From an uncultured Fretibacterium sp. (GTDB lineage Bacteria; Synergistota; Synergistia; Synergistales; Aminobacteriaceae): a stretch of 64,000 bases of DNA. Made by a program: the position numbers and the translations under genes. Below are positions 51,604-60,805 of this stretch, in pieces; within the stretch, counting starts at the first letter, position 1, and each line of letters opens with the position of its first letter. The notes beneath the pieces were generated by a model. The model was given only the letters and a program-made list of their open reading frames with translations. It ran no database searches and was not told where the DNA came from. The stretch spans positions 1 through 64,000 of the forward strand of contig CAMHMH010000001.1 in the NCBI GenBank assembly GCA_946186205.1, in the 5' to 3' direction.

Positions 51604-51610
51604 ATAAAAT
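51604..51610 (+). promoter_or_regulatory. -10 region of rnpB
   Basis: TGATAAAAT about 7 bp before the first paired base of the RNase P RNA; no clear -35. Confidence 0.45.
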
Positions 51611-51616
51611 AGCGTT

Positions 51617-51950
51617 CACGGGCAGTCCAGACGGCCGCCGAGTCATTCGGAGGAAAGTCCGGGCTTCACAGGGCAGGATACCGGGTAACGCCCGGCCGGA
51701 GCAATCCGAGGGAAAGCGCAGCAGAAAATACACAGCCATCAACACGGCAACGGTGAAAAGGCGATGGGTAAAAGCCCGCCAGTCATGGAGCAATTCATGA
51801 GCTTTGCAAGCCCTATCCGAAGCAAGATCTAATAGCGAAGGTTAAAGGTTGCCCGCCTGCTTCAGGGTACGATCGCTTGAGGAGTTCCGCAAGGAATGTC
51901 CCAGATAAATGGCCGTCATATACAGAACCCGGCTTACGGACTGCCCGCCA
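51617..51950 (+). ncRNA. rnpB: RNase P RNA component
   Basis: Catalytic RNA that matures tRNA 5' ends. P1 is formed by CGGGCAGTCC at the 5' side and GGACTGCCCG at the 3' side. Universal cores are present: GAGGAAAGTCCGGGCT near the 5' end, GGTGAAAAGG-type P10/11 region, and AGATAAATGGCCGTC plus ACAGAACCCGGCTTA near the 3' end. About 330 nt, bacterial A-like. ORFs predicted inside it (51597-51800) and the first 26 codons of the track helicase ORF are artefacts. Confidence 0.95.
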
Positions 51951-51973
51951 TTTCACGAAAGGTATATCACACT

Positions 51974-53551
51974 TTGGACGCAAAATTTTATGACTGGCAG
52001 ATTCGCGCGTATCATCACATCAATGACAGCAGCGCAGTGTTATCAGCACCCACAGGAGCAGGGAAGACTCTTGTCGCATACTTATGGGCGGGACTCTTGA
52101 CTCTTGACGGAAAAATCACGGGCAATCCCCAAACAGGACGCATAATTTTCACCGCCCCGATAAAAGCATTGAGCAACGAAAGATATTTAGACCTCCGCAA
52201 AATGGGACTCGATGTCGGACTCGAAACAGGAGACTTCAAGCGCAACGAGGGAGCTAACATCATCTGCTGCACTCAGGAAATCTACACAATGAAATACGCG
52301 CGCAGTCCCAACCAGAAATTAATCATTGATGAGTTTCACTACATATTCACAGACTCAAGCCGCGCAAGAATGTACATTGACGGCATTCGCGAAACAGACC
52401 CAAGCACGAAAATTCTAGTCATGTCGGCAACACTCGGAGGCATTAAGAGCGTTGGACAATATCTCAGCGACATATGCGCCCGCGATTTCGTGATACATCA
52501 GGCACGCAAGAGAGTCACGGAATTAATCTTCACGCCCAACAACCCCGCCGAGCTTCACAGCATTCATGACGCGCTTGTGTTTCTCTTCTCGCAAAGGGGA
52601 GTCGTTGACATAGCCGATCAGATTTCACGCAGAAGACCGCGAATCCCTCCCGAAAATGTGAAACGGCTGAACGAGATCGCAAAAATTTTAGAGGTCAAGA
52701 AAACTATTCCCAGCCTGCTGAAAGGAGTCGGGATATATCACGGGAGCATGCTGCCAAAAGAGAAGCTGCTTGTTGAGTCTGCGTTCCGTGAAAGATTGCT
52801 TGATGTTGTCTGCGGAACTAACGCGCTTGCATTGGGCGTGAATCTTCCGGCGGAGTCTGTGATATTCGCTCAGCTCGTGAACTACTACAACTATTTGCCG
52901 ATAACACACAACGAGTTTATACAGATGGCCGGGCGTGCTGGGCGTAAGGGACTCTTTGACCCGGGCTATGTTACGTGGCTGAAAGATTCGGAGTACGAAT
53001 GCGGACGCTTCAAGACCGGGAAAATTTTCCGTCAGCTCATGGAACAATCACCCGAACACGCCGTTATTCGACTCTCACCTTCATACGGAAGATTATTGCG
53101 CCGTCAAGTCATGATTGAGGACGAAGCAGAATACATAGCTGAATACTCGCTGCCCTCGCTGAAAGTTCATGACGTTCTGCGTGAGCTTAAAGCGGGAATG
53201 CGCAAGATTGAGTTTCTCGCAAAACGTATAGCAAAAGGATCGAGACGCACAAAATTTTTGCAGATACTTGCGGAAATATGGTATGACGAAATGGAGATTG
53301 ACGAGAATTTAGAGATGGCGCGAATGTTCCTAGAAGAAGGGAATCCCAGCGCGGTTATGGCGGCTAAGTTGTTAGTGCAGTACGAGAGGAATTATTTGCA
53401 GGCACTGCTGAAGGTGAAGAGATTCGCGAATCAGCTTCCGGCTTCGAGAAGATTCAGACTTATGGATGAGCTGAACAAGACAGTGAACACGATAGACCCG
53501 ACGATTTACGGCTTTGAGGAGGCACTAACGGAGATTGAGTCGGGAAGGTAG
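51974..53551 (+). CDS. Ski2-like DExH-box RNA helicase, short form
   Basis: ATP-driven nucleic-acid helicase. Motif I APTGAGKT, Ia TAPIKALSNE, II DEFH, III SATLGG and VI QMAGRAGRKG are in order, the Ski2/Mtr4 pattern. About 525 residues, without the extra C-terminal domains of eukaryotic relatives. The track start (51896) lies inside rnpB; TTG 51974, with AAAGG upstream, is the first sensible start. Next to rnpB, so an RNA-processing role is tempting but unproved. Confidence 0.85.
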   Translation: MDAKFYDWQIRAYHHINDSSAVLSAPTGAGKTLVAYLWAGLLTLDGKITGNPQTGRIIFTAPIKALSNERYLDLRKMGLDVGLETGDFKRNEGANIICCTQEIYTMKYARSPNQKLIIDEFHYIFTDSSRARMYIDGIRETDPSTKILVMSATLGGIKSVGQYLSDICARDFVIHQARKRVTELIFTPNNPAELHSIHDALVFLFSQRGVVDIADQISRRRPRIPPENVKRLNEIAKILEVKKTIPSLLKGVGIYHGSMLPKEKLLVESAFRERLLDVVCGTNALALGVNLPAESVIFAQLVNYYNYLPITHNEFIQMAGRAGRKGLFDPGYVTWLKDSEYECGRFKTGKIFRQLMEQSPEHAVIRLSPSYGRLLRRQVMIEDEAEYIAEYSLPSLKVHDVLRELKAGMRKIEFLAKRIAKGSRRTKFLQILAEIWYDEMEIDENLEMARMFLEEGNPSAVMAAKLLVQYERNYLQALLKVKRFANQLPASRRFRLMDELNKTVNTIDPTIYGFEEALTEIESGR

Positions 53552-53574
53552 CGAGAGAGTAACAGAGTAAGAGA

Positions 53575-53602
53575 AGAGTCCCCTATAGGCGCAGGGGACT
53601 CT
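53575..53602. terminator. Conserved hairpin between the helicase gene and pilin copy 3
   Basis: AGAGTCCCC pairs with GGGGACTCT (9 bp) around TATAGGCGCA. Third copy of the pilin 3' UTR hairpin; it can also end helicase transcripts on the plus strand (AAATTT follows). Confidence 0.82.
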
Positions 53603-53650
53603 AAATTTATTGTGTTGTTTGATTATAGGTTTGGCATTTGTTGTGATGGA

Positions 53651-54220
53651 TTAGCGTACCTTCAGAGCGATATAGGCTGTAGCTCCGGCATCTTCTGTAT
53701 TATCATAGTCAGCCGTAAATCCGCAGTCGTCTGCCGCTTGAGCTGGTGCTGTCGTTGTGCCATAAAGCCCCGCTTCTGTTGCTTTATCTTTTAGTTTTCC
53801 TCTGACTGCTGTACTGTCATCTGTATCCATCGTATAGACAACATACCAGTGCTTGGCACTCGCTATTAAGCTGTACTTTGTGCCTAAACTCGCTTTGCCG
53901 AGATACTTTGAAGCCAGGAGTCCATTAGGCGTTTTTTTGTCATCATCACTTCTATTGTCGTCTCCCGTAGTAGGGGCAGCAACGATTGTAGTTGTTGTAT
54001 CGTTCAATGCAAATGCCCCCAGAGAAGCAGCTTTAGGTTCATTCATATACATGTCAAATGCTGCTGCCTTCATTGTCTGCAAGTTGTTCAGAATTGCACT
54101 CGCTGATGAAGCGTCAATTGACTCGGAACTTGATATTGCCATCATTGCCGATAGTGATGCCATAATCGCGATGACTATTAACAGCTCAACCAATGTGAAT
54201 CCCTTGCGCGTATTTCTCAT
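53651..54220 (-). CDS. Type IV pilin-like protein, copy 3
   Basis: 189 residues. Signal MRNTRKG then FTLVELLIVIAIMASLSAM. The C-terminal domain differs from copies 1 and 2 (for example KHWYVVYTMDTDDS) but keeps the aromatic strand position and a -KVR end. SD GGAGG 7-8 nt before the ATG. The same 3' hairpin and the same promoter/small-RNA element flank it, so the cassette is conserved while the pilin has diverged. Adjacent genes (helicase, leuS) are unrelated. Confidence 0.92.
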   Translation of the reverse strand: MRNTRKGFTLVELLIVIAIMASLSAMMAISSSESIDASSASAILNNLQTMKAAAFDMYMNEPKAASLGAFALNDTTTTIVAAPTTGDDNRSDDDKKTPNGLLASKYLGKASLGTKYSLIASAKHWYVVYTMDTDDSTAVRGKLKDKATEAGLYGTTTAPAQAADDCGFTADYDNTEDAGATAYIALKVR

Positions 54221-54373
54221 GATTTTTTCCTCCTTCTGATTTGTTACCCTTCTTGCTGAATCCTTGTTGCTTCCGTGTTTCTACCGTTTGCGCTCCTACA
54301 ACCAAACCACGCAATGAAAATTTTTTGCACACAACTATTTAACGCTCGCCCCTCCATGTGATATAATTCACAG

Positions 54374-54441
54374 TAGGACAAGTGTTTATTATGTGCATTT
54401 CAAGTCGACAATGAAATTATAACATAAAACCTTGTCTTTTT
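54374..54441 (+). ncRNA. Putative antisense small RNA upstream of pilin copy 3
   Basis: TGTGATATAAT (TATAAT 54362-54367), then GACAAG (54377-54382), a closing CTTGTC (54431-54436) and TTTTT. A second stem TTTAT/ATAAA follows two mismatches. An inner hairpin ATTTCA/TGAAAT replaces the CGCAC/GTGCG hairpin of the other copies. The stem is one pair shorter than in copies 1 and 2 on both arms together, that is, pairing is kept. Confidence 0.42.
54416..54425 (-). promoter_or_regulatory. Extended -10 promoter of pilin copy 3
   Basis: Minus strand TGTTATAAT, at the same relative place as in copies 1 and 2. The rest of 54221-54556 holds the pilin leader and the leuS SD (GGAGG). Confidence 0.5.
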
Positions 54442-54556
54442 CTTTATGCTTTCATAAATTTTTCATTCGCTTCACAAAAATATTTCACGTTCCCCGCTGT
54501 TGTATAATTCCCTCATTATTCACACATAATTTATTATCGGAGGTACTCAATCTTTC

Positions 54557-57049
54557 ATGCCGTATAATTTTGCCGACATCGAATCAAAATGGCAGGAACG
54601 CTGGAATGAGTCTCACTGCTTCGAGTCACACACAGACACTTCACGCGAAAAATTTTTCTGCCTCGAAATGTTCCCTTACCCTTCAGGCGCGCTTCACATG
54701 GGACATATCCGCAACTACTCAATAGGCGACGTGTTAGCCCGCTTCCACCGCAAGAACGGAAAAAACGTACTCTACACAATCGGCTTCGACTCTTTCGGAA
54801 TGCCCGCAGAAAACGCCGCAATCAAATACAAAACTAAGCCGCACGATTGGACGCTCTCAAATATCGCCTACATGACTCAGCAGCTTAAACGCATGGGCTA
54901 TAGTTACGACTGGAGGCGCGAAGCTATTACCTGCCTTCCAGATTATTACAGGTGGAATCAATGGATATTCCTTCAGATGTACAAGCGCGGAATCGTTTAC
55001 CAGAAAGAAGCCCCGGTGAACTGGTGCGAGACTTGCGGGACTGTCCTCGCGAATGAGCAGGTTGTTGACGGAGGCTGCTGGCGGTGCGGTAATCCCGTCC
55101 ACAAAAAGAACCTCAAGCAGTGGTTCATAAAGATTACGGACTACGCGCAAGAGTTATTAGATGACATTGACAAAGAACTTGCAGAAGGATGGCCAAGACG
55201 AGTCCGAATCATGCAAACGAATTGGATCGGACGCTCTGAGGGCGCGAGACTCTCATTCAAGATTCCTGAGCTTGATTATGAGCTTGAAGCATTCACAACG
55301 AGGTTTGATACGATTTACGGCGTTACGTTCATCGCATTAGCTCCCGAACATGAATTAGTACGCAAAATGATGGCCGCTATGACTCCTGACGAGGCGCAAA
55401 AACTTCAAGACTTCGTAAAGCTCACGGCCTCACAGTCATCAATAGAACGTTCAGACGCGGGCGCGGAAAAACTCGGCTTCAAGACTCCTTTTTACGGCAT
55501 TAACCCCGTCAACGGCAAAAAGATTCCCATCTGGGTCGCAAACTATATACTCATTGATTACGGAACAGGCGCGATTATGGGAGTCCCCGCTCACGATCAG
55601 AGGGACTTTGATTTTTGCAGGAAGTACGACATACCTATAATCCCCGTCATTAATCCTGCTGACGGTACGAAACTTGACGGCGCGACAATGGCACATGCTT
55701 TTGAGGAGGACGGAATCGCGTGCAACTCCGGGAAATTTGACGGCATGAAAACCGCTGACGCAATCCCGGCCATGATTGAATGGGGAGAGTCTGAGGGAAT
55801 CTGCAAACGTGAGGTAAACTTCAAGCTGCGCGACTGGTTAATCTCCCGCCAAAGATATTGGGGGACTCCGATTCCTTTCGTTTACTGCGAGAAATGCGGA
55901 GTCGTTCCCGTCCCTGAAGATCAATTGCCCGTGAGACTCCCTGAAGATGTAGAAGTGAAAGATGTCGGGCGTTCACCGTTGCTTGACCTTCCCGACTTCC
56001 TCAACACTACATGCCCTCATTGCGGAGGCCCTGCACGGCGCGAGGCTGATACGATGGATACGTTCTTCTGCTCCTCGTGGTACTTTGACCGCTACTGTTC
56101 GCCCGGCTGCGATGATGCTCCGTTCAAGAAGGCTGATGTTGATTACTGGATGCCGGTTGACCAGTACATAGGCGGAATCGAACACGCATGTTTACACCTG
56201 ATATACGCGAGGTTCTTTGCGAAATTCTTATCCGATTTGGGACTCACTGAAGCAAGAGAGCCGTTCATGAATCTTTTGACTCAAGGAATGGTCATCAAGG
56301 ACGGCGCGAAAATGTCAAAGTCCCTCGGAAACACCGTAGACCCTACAGAGATGGTGAAGAAATACGGAGCTGATACGATTCGTTTGTTCATACTCTTTGC
56401 TGCACCGCCCAATAATGATTTGGAGTGGTCAGACAGAAACGTTGAAGGCGCGCACAGATTCTTGAACCGTGTATGGCGTTACGTAGAGGACAACGCAGAA
56501 AATCTCAGGAAGTCAGGCAACATTATTCCCATGTCAGAAATCAAAGCTCCGGGACTCCGGGACTTGAAGCGCAAAATTCACACAACAATAAAGAGCGTTA
56601 CGGATGATATTTCAGCGGAGAAACAGTTCAACACGGCCATTGCCAGACTAATGGAGCTTACGAACGCTATATACTCTGTCAATGATGATTCGCCAGTCGC
56701 ATGGGACATCAAGCGCGAGGCTGTCGACTCACTGCTCAATTGTCTGTCGCCCTTCTGCCCTCATATCACAGAAGAGTTATGGCAGATGTTAGGACATGAA
56801 AATATGCTGTGCTCTGAGACATGGCCGGAAGCTGACGAGTCCGCAATGGTTCAGGACTCTGTTACGGTTGTCGTTCAGATTAACGGGAAAATGCGCGGGA
56901 AGTTCGAGCGTCCTGCGGGAATGAGCAAGGATGATTTGTCGAAGAGCATACTTGCGGAGGAGTTCATCACCGGGAAAATCGCCGGAAAAGAAATCGTGAA
57001 GGTTATCGCAGTCCCGGACAAACTCGTTAATATCGTTGTGAAAGGTTGA
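54557..57049 (+). CDS. leuS: Leucine--tRNA ligase
   Basis: Charges tRNA-Leu. Class I signatures [14 protein letters not shown] (HIGH) and [10 protein letters not shown] (KMSKS), the CP1 editing domain with [19 protein letters not shown] and [18 protein letters not shown], and a zinc-type CPHCGG insert. 830 residues, bacterial length. GGAGG upstream of the ATG. Single gene with its own terminator. Confidence 0.97.
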   Translation: MPYNFADIESKWQERWNESHCFESHTDTSREKFFCLEMFPYPSGALHMGHIRNYSIGDVLARFHRKNGKNVLYTIGFDSFGMPAENAAIKYKTKPHDWTLSNIAYMTQQLKRMGYSYDWRREAITCLPDYYRWNQWIFLQMYKRGIVYQKEAPVNWCETCGTVLANEQVVDGGCWRCGNPVHKKNLKQWFIKITDYAQELLDDIDKELAEGWPRRVRIMQTNWIGRSEGARLSFKIPELDYELEAFTTRFDTIYGVTFIALAPEHELVRKMMAAMTPDEAQKLQDFVKLTASQSSIERSDAGAEKLGFKTPFYGINPVNGKKIPIWVANYILIDYGTGAIMGVPAHDQRDFDFCRKYDIPIIPVINPADGTKLDGATMAHAFEEDGIACNSGKFDGMKTADAIPAMIEWGESEGICKREVNFKLRDWLISRQRYWGTPIPFVYCEKCGVVPVPEDQLPVRLPEDVEVKDVGRSPLLDLPDFLNTTCPHCGGPARREADTMDTFFCSSWYFDRYCSPGCDDAPFKKADVDYWMPVDQYIGGIEHACLHLIYARFFAKFLSDLGLTEAREPFMNLLTQGMVIKDGAKMSKSLGNTVDPTEMVKKYGADTIRLFILFAAPPNNDLEWSDRNVEGAHRFLNRVWRYVEDNAENLRKSGNIIPMSEIKAPGLRDLKRKIHTTIKSVTDDISAEKQFNTAIARLMELTNAIYSVNDDSPVAWDIKREAVDSLLNCLSPFCPHITEELWQMLGHENMLCSETWPEADESAMVQDSVTVVVQINGKMRGKFERPAGMSKDDLSKSILAEEFITGKIAGKEIVKVIAVPDKLVNIVVKG

Positions 57050-57057
57050 TGATTAAG

Positions 57058-57090
57058 TCTCCTGCTCTTAACCGGGCGGGAGATTTTTTT
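57058..57090 (+). terminator. Terminator of leuS
   Basis: TCTCCTGC pairs with GCGGGAGA (one T-G) around TCTTAACCGG, followed by TTTTTTT. Confidence 0.9.
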
Positions 57091-57096
57091 GTGCAA

Positions 57097-57105
57097 TGCT
57101 ATAAT
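57097..57105 (+). promoter_or_regulatory. Extended -10 promoter of the 57.2-kb pilin gene
   Basis: TGCTATAAT, the same box as before the minus-strand pilins; no clear -35. Start of RNA near 57112. Confidence 0.55.
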
Positions 57106-57152
57106 TCACTGTACAAATTATCCATTCAAAAATTTATAAGGGGGGCTTCTCC

Positions 57153-57779
57153 GTGTTACGCACCGTAAAGAAAAAAGGCTTTACGCTCATTGAGCTGTTA
57201 ATCGTAATTGTTGTGATTGGAGTCCTCGCGGCCATGTTAATGATGGCATCTTCCGAAATGGAATCGACAGCAAAAGCCGCTAAGATTATCAATGACTTGC
57301 GTGTGCTTCGTACTGCATTTCAGCACTGGTATTTTGACAACTCGGGGAATATACAGGAAGCGGCTTCTAATGCCTCGGACAAAGGTTATCATCTCGTGAT
57401 AGACGGAAAAGAGATAAGATTTCATGAGGCACTGAAATCAGATAATTACGGCGTGAAGCGTTATCTCGACAACTCTCACTTTAACCTCAATAACGGCAAA
57501 TCAGATGACTGGCAGAACATGTACGCGACAGTAGGGGGGTACTCAGTGTATTTGGGTTTCACTAATACAGTAGGCTATGTTGTGTACAGGATTTCGGACA
57601 AAAGCGACAATAGCGACTATTCGCGGCTAAGAGACAAGCTCAAGAGCAGGGCAAAGTCAGCAGGACTTGTTTACTACAATTACAACAGCGGCAAGCAGGA
57701 AGAATCAGCATACAACAGGGAAAACTTTGTGTGCATGAGAGCTTTTATTTTGGACGACAAAAACCTGAAAACTAAGTAA
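57153..57779 (+). CDS. Type IV pilin-like protein, divergent fourth copy
   Basis: 208 residues. Signal MLRTVKKKG then FTLIELLIVIVVIGVLAAM. The body (TAFQHWYFDN, YSVYLGFTNTVGYVVYRI) differs from the other three and ends in KNLKTK rather than VR. GTG start after GGGGGG. It lacks the small-RNA element and the 3' hairpin of the other copies; holA follows 18 nt downstream, so the two may be cotranscribed. Confidence 0.9.
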   Translation: MLRTVKKKGFTLIELLIVIVVIGVLAAMLMMASSEMESTAKAAKIINDLRVLRTAFQHWYFDNSGNIQEAASNASDKGYHLVIDGKEIRFHEALKSDNYGVKRYLDNSHFNLNNGKSDDWQNMYATVGGYSVYLGFTNTVGYVVYRISDKSDNSDYSRLRDKLKSRAKSAGLVYYNYNSGKQEESAYNRENFVCMRAFILDDKNLKTK

Positions 57780-57797
57780 GCAGACACGCATAGCATT

Positions 57798-58727
57798 ATG
57801 CCTCACTTGATCGCAATCGAATATTCAGAAGCCCAAAGAAGGCAGCTAAAATCAGAAATTGACCGACTCAGCAAAGCGGGTTACCCGTTGTCGGCCAAAT
57901 ATGACGCTGAGACTTTCGGGACTTGGGAGAAACTTTTTGAGAACGCAATAGCTCCCGGGCTTTTTGCTGAACGTGAAGTTATTGTTGTCGAGAACGCAGA
58001 AATTTTTGACTCATTCCCCGAAAAATTATCAGAGCTCATTGAAGATGACAAAGCAGACATAGTGATAATACTCGTCTTCAATTCAGACACAAAGAATCTT
58101 AAGCCCATCGCAAAGTCAATCACTCTCATCAAACCTGAAGCGCAAATTCCCCCGTGGAAGCGTCAGGCCTGGCTCGTGTCTCTCGCAAAGGAGCAGGGAT
58201 TCCGAATCTCTTATGACGCGGCGAATCTTCTCGCAGAAAGCATAGAGTCTCAAGAGGAACTGCGCGGTGAGATTCTCAAGCTCGGAATCTTTGCTGACGG
58301 ACGCGAAATCACACTTGAAGACGCGGAAAATTTGTCGTTCGATGAGGGAGGCCGGGCAATGTTAATGTTTCTTGACGGAGTTTGCGCAAACAAGCCGAAT
58401 GATGTCGCAAAAGCATTGACTCACCTCCGCGATGATGTCATGCTCCCGATTCTCACAGCGATAACAAACAGGCTCAGACCCGCGTTAATCATCTCATTGT
58501 TTCAGGGGAAATATACTGACGGAGCGTTAAAGGCAGCAGGCTTTGACCCGGCGAAAAAGAATTACGCGATCAACAAGGCAAAATCCGCGCTGAAATTCTA
58601 CGGTGCTGAACGGATAAAAATATTCATGGCCGAGTCCGCAAGGCTTTCTTTTCTTGAGAAGACATCACGCGCTGAAGGCTGGCAGGGATTCGAGTCGGCA
58701 ATATGGAGTCTCATGGCAAAAGTTTAG
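57798..58727 (+). CDS. holA: DNA polymerase III delta subunit
   Basis: Clamp-loader subunit that opens the sliding clamp. The AAA+-like domain I-II without Walker motifs and the collar domain follow the HolA pattern (GLFAEREVIVVENAEIFD, DKADIVIILVFNSDTKNLKP, GRAMLMFLDGVCANKPNDVAKALTHL). 309 residues. No SD visible, so it may rely on the pilin gene upstream. Confidence 0.85.
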   Translation: MPHLIAIEYSEAQRRQLKSEIDRLSKAGYPLSAKYDAETFGTWEKLFENAIAPGLFAEREVIVVENAEIFDSFPEKLSELIEDDKADIVIILVFNSDTKNLKPIAKSITLIKPEAQIPPWKRQAWLVSLAKEQGFRISYDAANLLAESIESQEELRGEILKLGIFADGREITLEDAENLSFDEGGRAMLMFLDGVCANKPNDVAKALTHLRDDVMLPILTAITNRLRPALIISLFQGKYTDGALKAAGFDPAKKNYAINKAKSALKFYGAERIKIFMAESARLSFLEKTSRAEGWQGFESAIWSLMAKV

Positions 58728-58742
58728 ACAGGAGGAGTCATC

Positions 58743-59756
58743 ATGAAGAAGTTATGTGCTGTAATAATTGCTCTGATTCTGTTCGCGCCTAATATCGGAG
58801 AATGCGCCGGAATCCTTAACACGCTAAAATCAGGGGACATCATCGGGATTATTGCCCCCGGCACTTACGCTGAAAGTTCAGACCTTTACAGGGGAATTGA
58901 GGTTCTGCGTTCTCACGGTTACCGCGTTAAAGCTGCTCCGTCATCAACAGCAATGTATGAGCATTTCGCCGGGACTGACAGAAGACGCGCTGAGGACATC
59001 AATAACATGTTCCGTGATGATTCTGTGAAGGCTATACTCTGCTTGAAGGGCGGCTACGGTTCAGCGAGGACTCTCGGCATGCTCGACTACAAGATGATAG
59101 CGAAGCACCCGAAACCCTTTATCGGCTTCAGCGACGTAACAGCACTTCATATCGCGCTTGCAAAGAAAGCAAACATACCGACAATTCACGGAGCTATGCT
59201 TGTCTCGTTCACGACTGAAAGATTCATATCTGACTACACAACGCAGAATTTCTTTTCAGGACTCACTAATCCGAATCCAATCGGTGAAATACCAATGCCC
59301 GAAGGATATAAACTTGAGACCGTAACACCCGGCCATGCTGAAGGCGTAATCATAGGCGGCAATCTCACTGTACTAACATCGCTTGTCGGGACTCCGTATG
59401 AGCTTGACGGGAAGGGCGCAATCTTGTTCCTTGAGGAAGTCGGCGAATTGCCTTACAGGATTGACAGAATGCTTAATCAGCTTTACCAGAACGGATTGTT
59501 GCGGAGGGTAAGCGGTATTATTCTCGGCGAGTTTACGAACTGTGAAGATGATGACGCTGACGGAGTAAATGATTTCACGCTTGATGACGTGCTGAAGCAT
59601 TACGCAAGAATCTCACGAAAGCCCGTAATTAAAGGAGTACCCGCCGGGCATGGAAAGTATAATATGTTTCTTCCTTTCGGGGTGCATGCTGTTATGAATG
59701 CGAATGATGACGGGGCAGCAAGTTTAGTGATTGACAGTTCACCGTTCATGAAGTAA
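58743..59756 (+). CDS. Exported LD-carboxypeptidase, S66 family
   Basis: 337 residues with a signal peptide (LCAVIIALILFAPNIGECAG). S66 marks: GDIIGIIAPGTYAES, nucleophile Ser in LKGGYGSARTLGML, Glu in FLEEVGELPYRIDRML and His in GVPAGHGKYN. Trims murein tetrapeptides for recycling (LdcA) or cuts related amide bonds (MccF); export suggests a periplasmic LdcA role. GGAGG upstream, 15 nt after holA. Confidence 0.88.
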   Translation: MKKLCAVIIALILFAPNIGECAGILNTLKSGDIIGIIAPGTYAESSDLYRGIEVLRSHGYRVKAAPSSTAMYEHFAGTDRRRAEDINNMFRDDSVKAILCLKGGYGSARTLGMLDYKMIAKHPKPFIGFSDVTALHIALAKKANIPTIHGAMLVSFTTERFISDYTTQNFFSGLTNPNPIGEIPMPEGYKLETVTPGHAEGVIIGGNLTVLTSLVGTPYELDGKGAILFLEEVGELPYRIDRMLNQLYQNGLLRRVSGIILGEFTNCEDDDADGVNDFTLDDVLKHYARISRKPVIKGVPAGHGKYNMFLPFGVHAVMNANDDGAASLVIDSSPFMK

Positions 59757-59804
59757 TGAATCAGGGTATAATATGCGTATCCAGTTTTACGGAGGTGAAT
59801 CACA

Positions 59805-60458
59805 ATGCAGGTTACTTCAATGTTATCTGCCGGGTATCTTGAGCCTATGCAGAACATATCGCGTGTCCAGAAACTGACGGACTACGAGAGAGATACAGAC
59901 CAGTCAAAGCAGCAGAAAGAGCAGGAAATCTTAGCGGAAGAGCAAGCCTTGAAAGCCAAGCTCGGAGACTCGGCGCAAGTTCACACTGTCTATCATTACA
60001 CGATGGGCACTGACGGAAAACGCTACATCACGGGCGCGTCAGTAACAATGAAGGGCAGCGAGGAAGATCTTAACCGTGTGAGCGGAGGACTCGCAACTGA
60101 GGACATGCAGAGCCGTCAGCAGGCAATCACAGACTCACTCAAGAAAGATGCTGAGAAGACAGAGAAGAACCAGACAATAATTCAGCAGGAGTCCGACAAG
60201 CGCAGGGCTGAAGAGAAGAAAGACAAAGCAGAGGACGAGAAAGACTCCCAGATTCGCGAGCTTAAGCAGATTCAGCAGGAAGTAATAGCGCACGAGGCAG
60301 CGCATCAGGCAGCAGCGGGTGAATTAGGCGGAGGAGTCAGCTACACTTACACGCAAGGCCCGGACGGCCAGAAATACATTACAGGCGGAGAAGTCCCCAT
60401 ACGCTTCAAAGAAGGTGCGACACCCGAAGAGACTTTGCGGAACATGCAGAAGGTATAG
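59805..60458 (+). CDS. SprA/CJM1_0395-like putative metalloprotease, cut by in-frame TAG
   Basis: 217 residues up to TAG 60456-60458. A charged coiled-coil middle (about residues 95-160) leads to the zinc-protease-like HEAAH motif (QEVIAHEAAHQAAAGELGGG) and the family tail pattern YTQGPDGQKYITGGEVPI. The family continues beyond that with an APAxPSxQD segment, which here lies after the stop in the same frame (60459-60725). SD GGAGGTG is strong. Whether this is a pseudogene, a read-through protein or a sequence error is open. Confidence 0.75.
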   Translation: MQVTSMLSAGYLEPMQNISRVQKLTDYERDTDQSKQQKEQEILAEEQALKAKLGDSAQVHTVYHYTMGTDGKRYITGASVTMKGSEEDLNRVSGGLATEDMQSRQQAITDSLKKDAEKTEKNQTIIQQESDKRRAEEKKDKAEDEKDSQIRELKQIQQEVIAHEAAHQAAAGELGGGVSYTYTQGPDGQKYITGGEVPIRFKEGATPEETLRNMQKV

Positions 60459-60725
60459 GCGGCGGCAAACGCTCCGGCAGACCCTTCAGGGCAGGACATG
60501 AAAGTTGCGGCAAAAGCAGCGGCACTCGCGGCAAAAGCAAGAAGTGAAATCTCTCAGCAAACCTCATCCGAACACAAAGAGACCGTAGCAAAAGGAACAC
60601 CGATATTTGAGGCGGCCAAGAATCAAAGCGCGCAGAATCAGCAAGACCCGGAGAAAAACGGCGTTATGTCCATTCTCGCTTCAGTAAAAGAATTGCAGAT
60701 AATGAACATGATTCCGGCGGCGTGA
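60459..60725 (+). pseudogene. In-frame C-terminal part of the SprA-like protein after the TAG
   Basis: Reads on in the same frame: AAANAPADPSGQDMKVAAKA matches the normal continuation of SprA-related proteins (APAEPSxQDxxVAAxA). An ATG at 60498 exists but has no SD. Ends near a terminator. With the upstream part the protein would be about 306 residues. Confidence 0.65.
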
Positions 60726-60750
60726 AAATTATGATGACAATAAACTTTTG

Positions 60751-60784
60751 AATCCTCCTGTGAAAGTCTGCGGGAGGATTTTTT
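60751..60784 (+). terminator. Terminator after the SprA-like gene
   Basis: AATCCTCC pairs with GGAGGATT around a 14-nt loop, followed by TTTTG. It closes the reading frame that continues past the TAG. Confidence 0.85.
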
Positions 60785-60805
60785 GTACACTCAAAGGAGA
60801 CTCAC

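Noticed and set aside
51597-51800. 67-residue ORF
   Set aside because: It lies inside rnpB, whose universal cores and P1 helix are clear.
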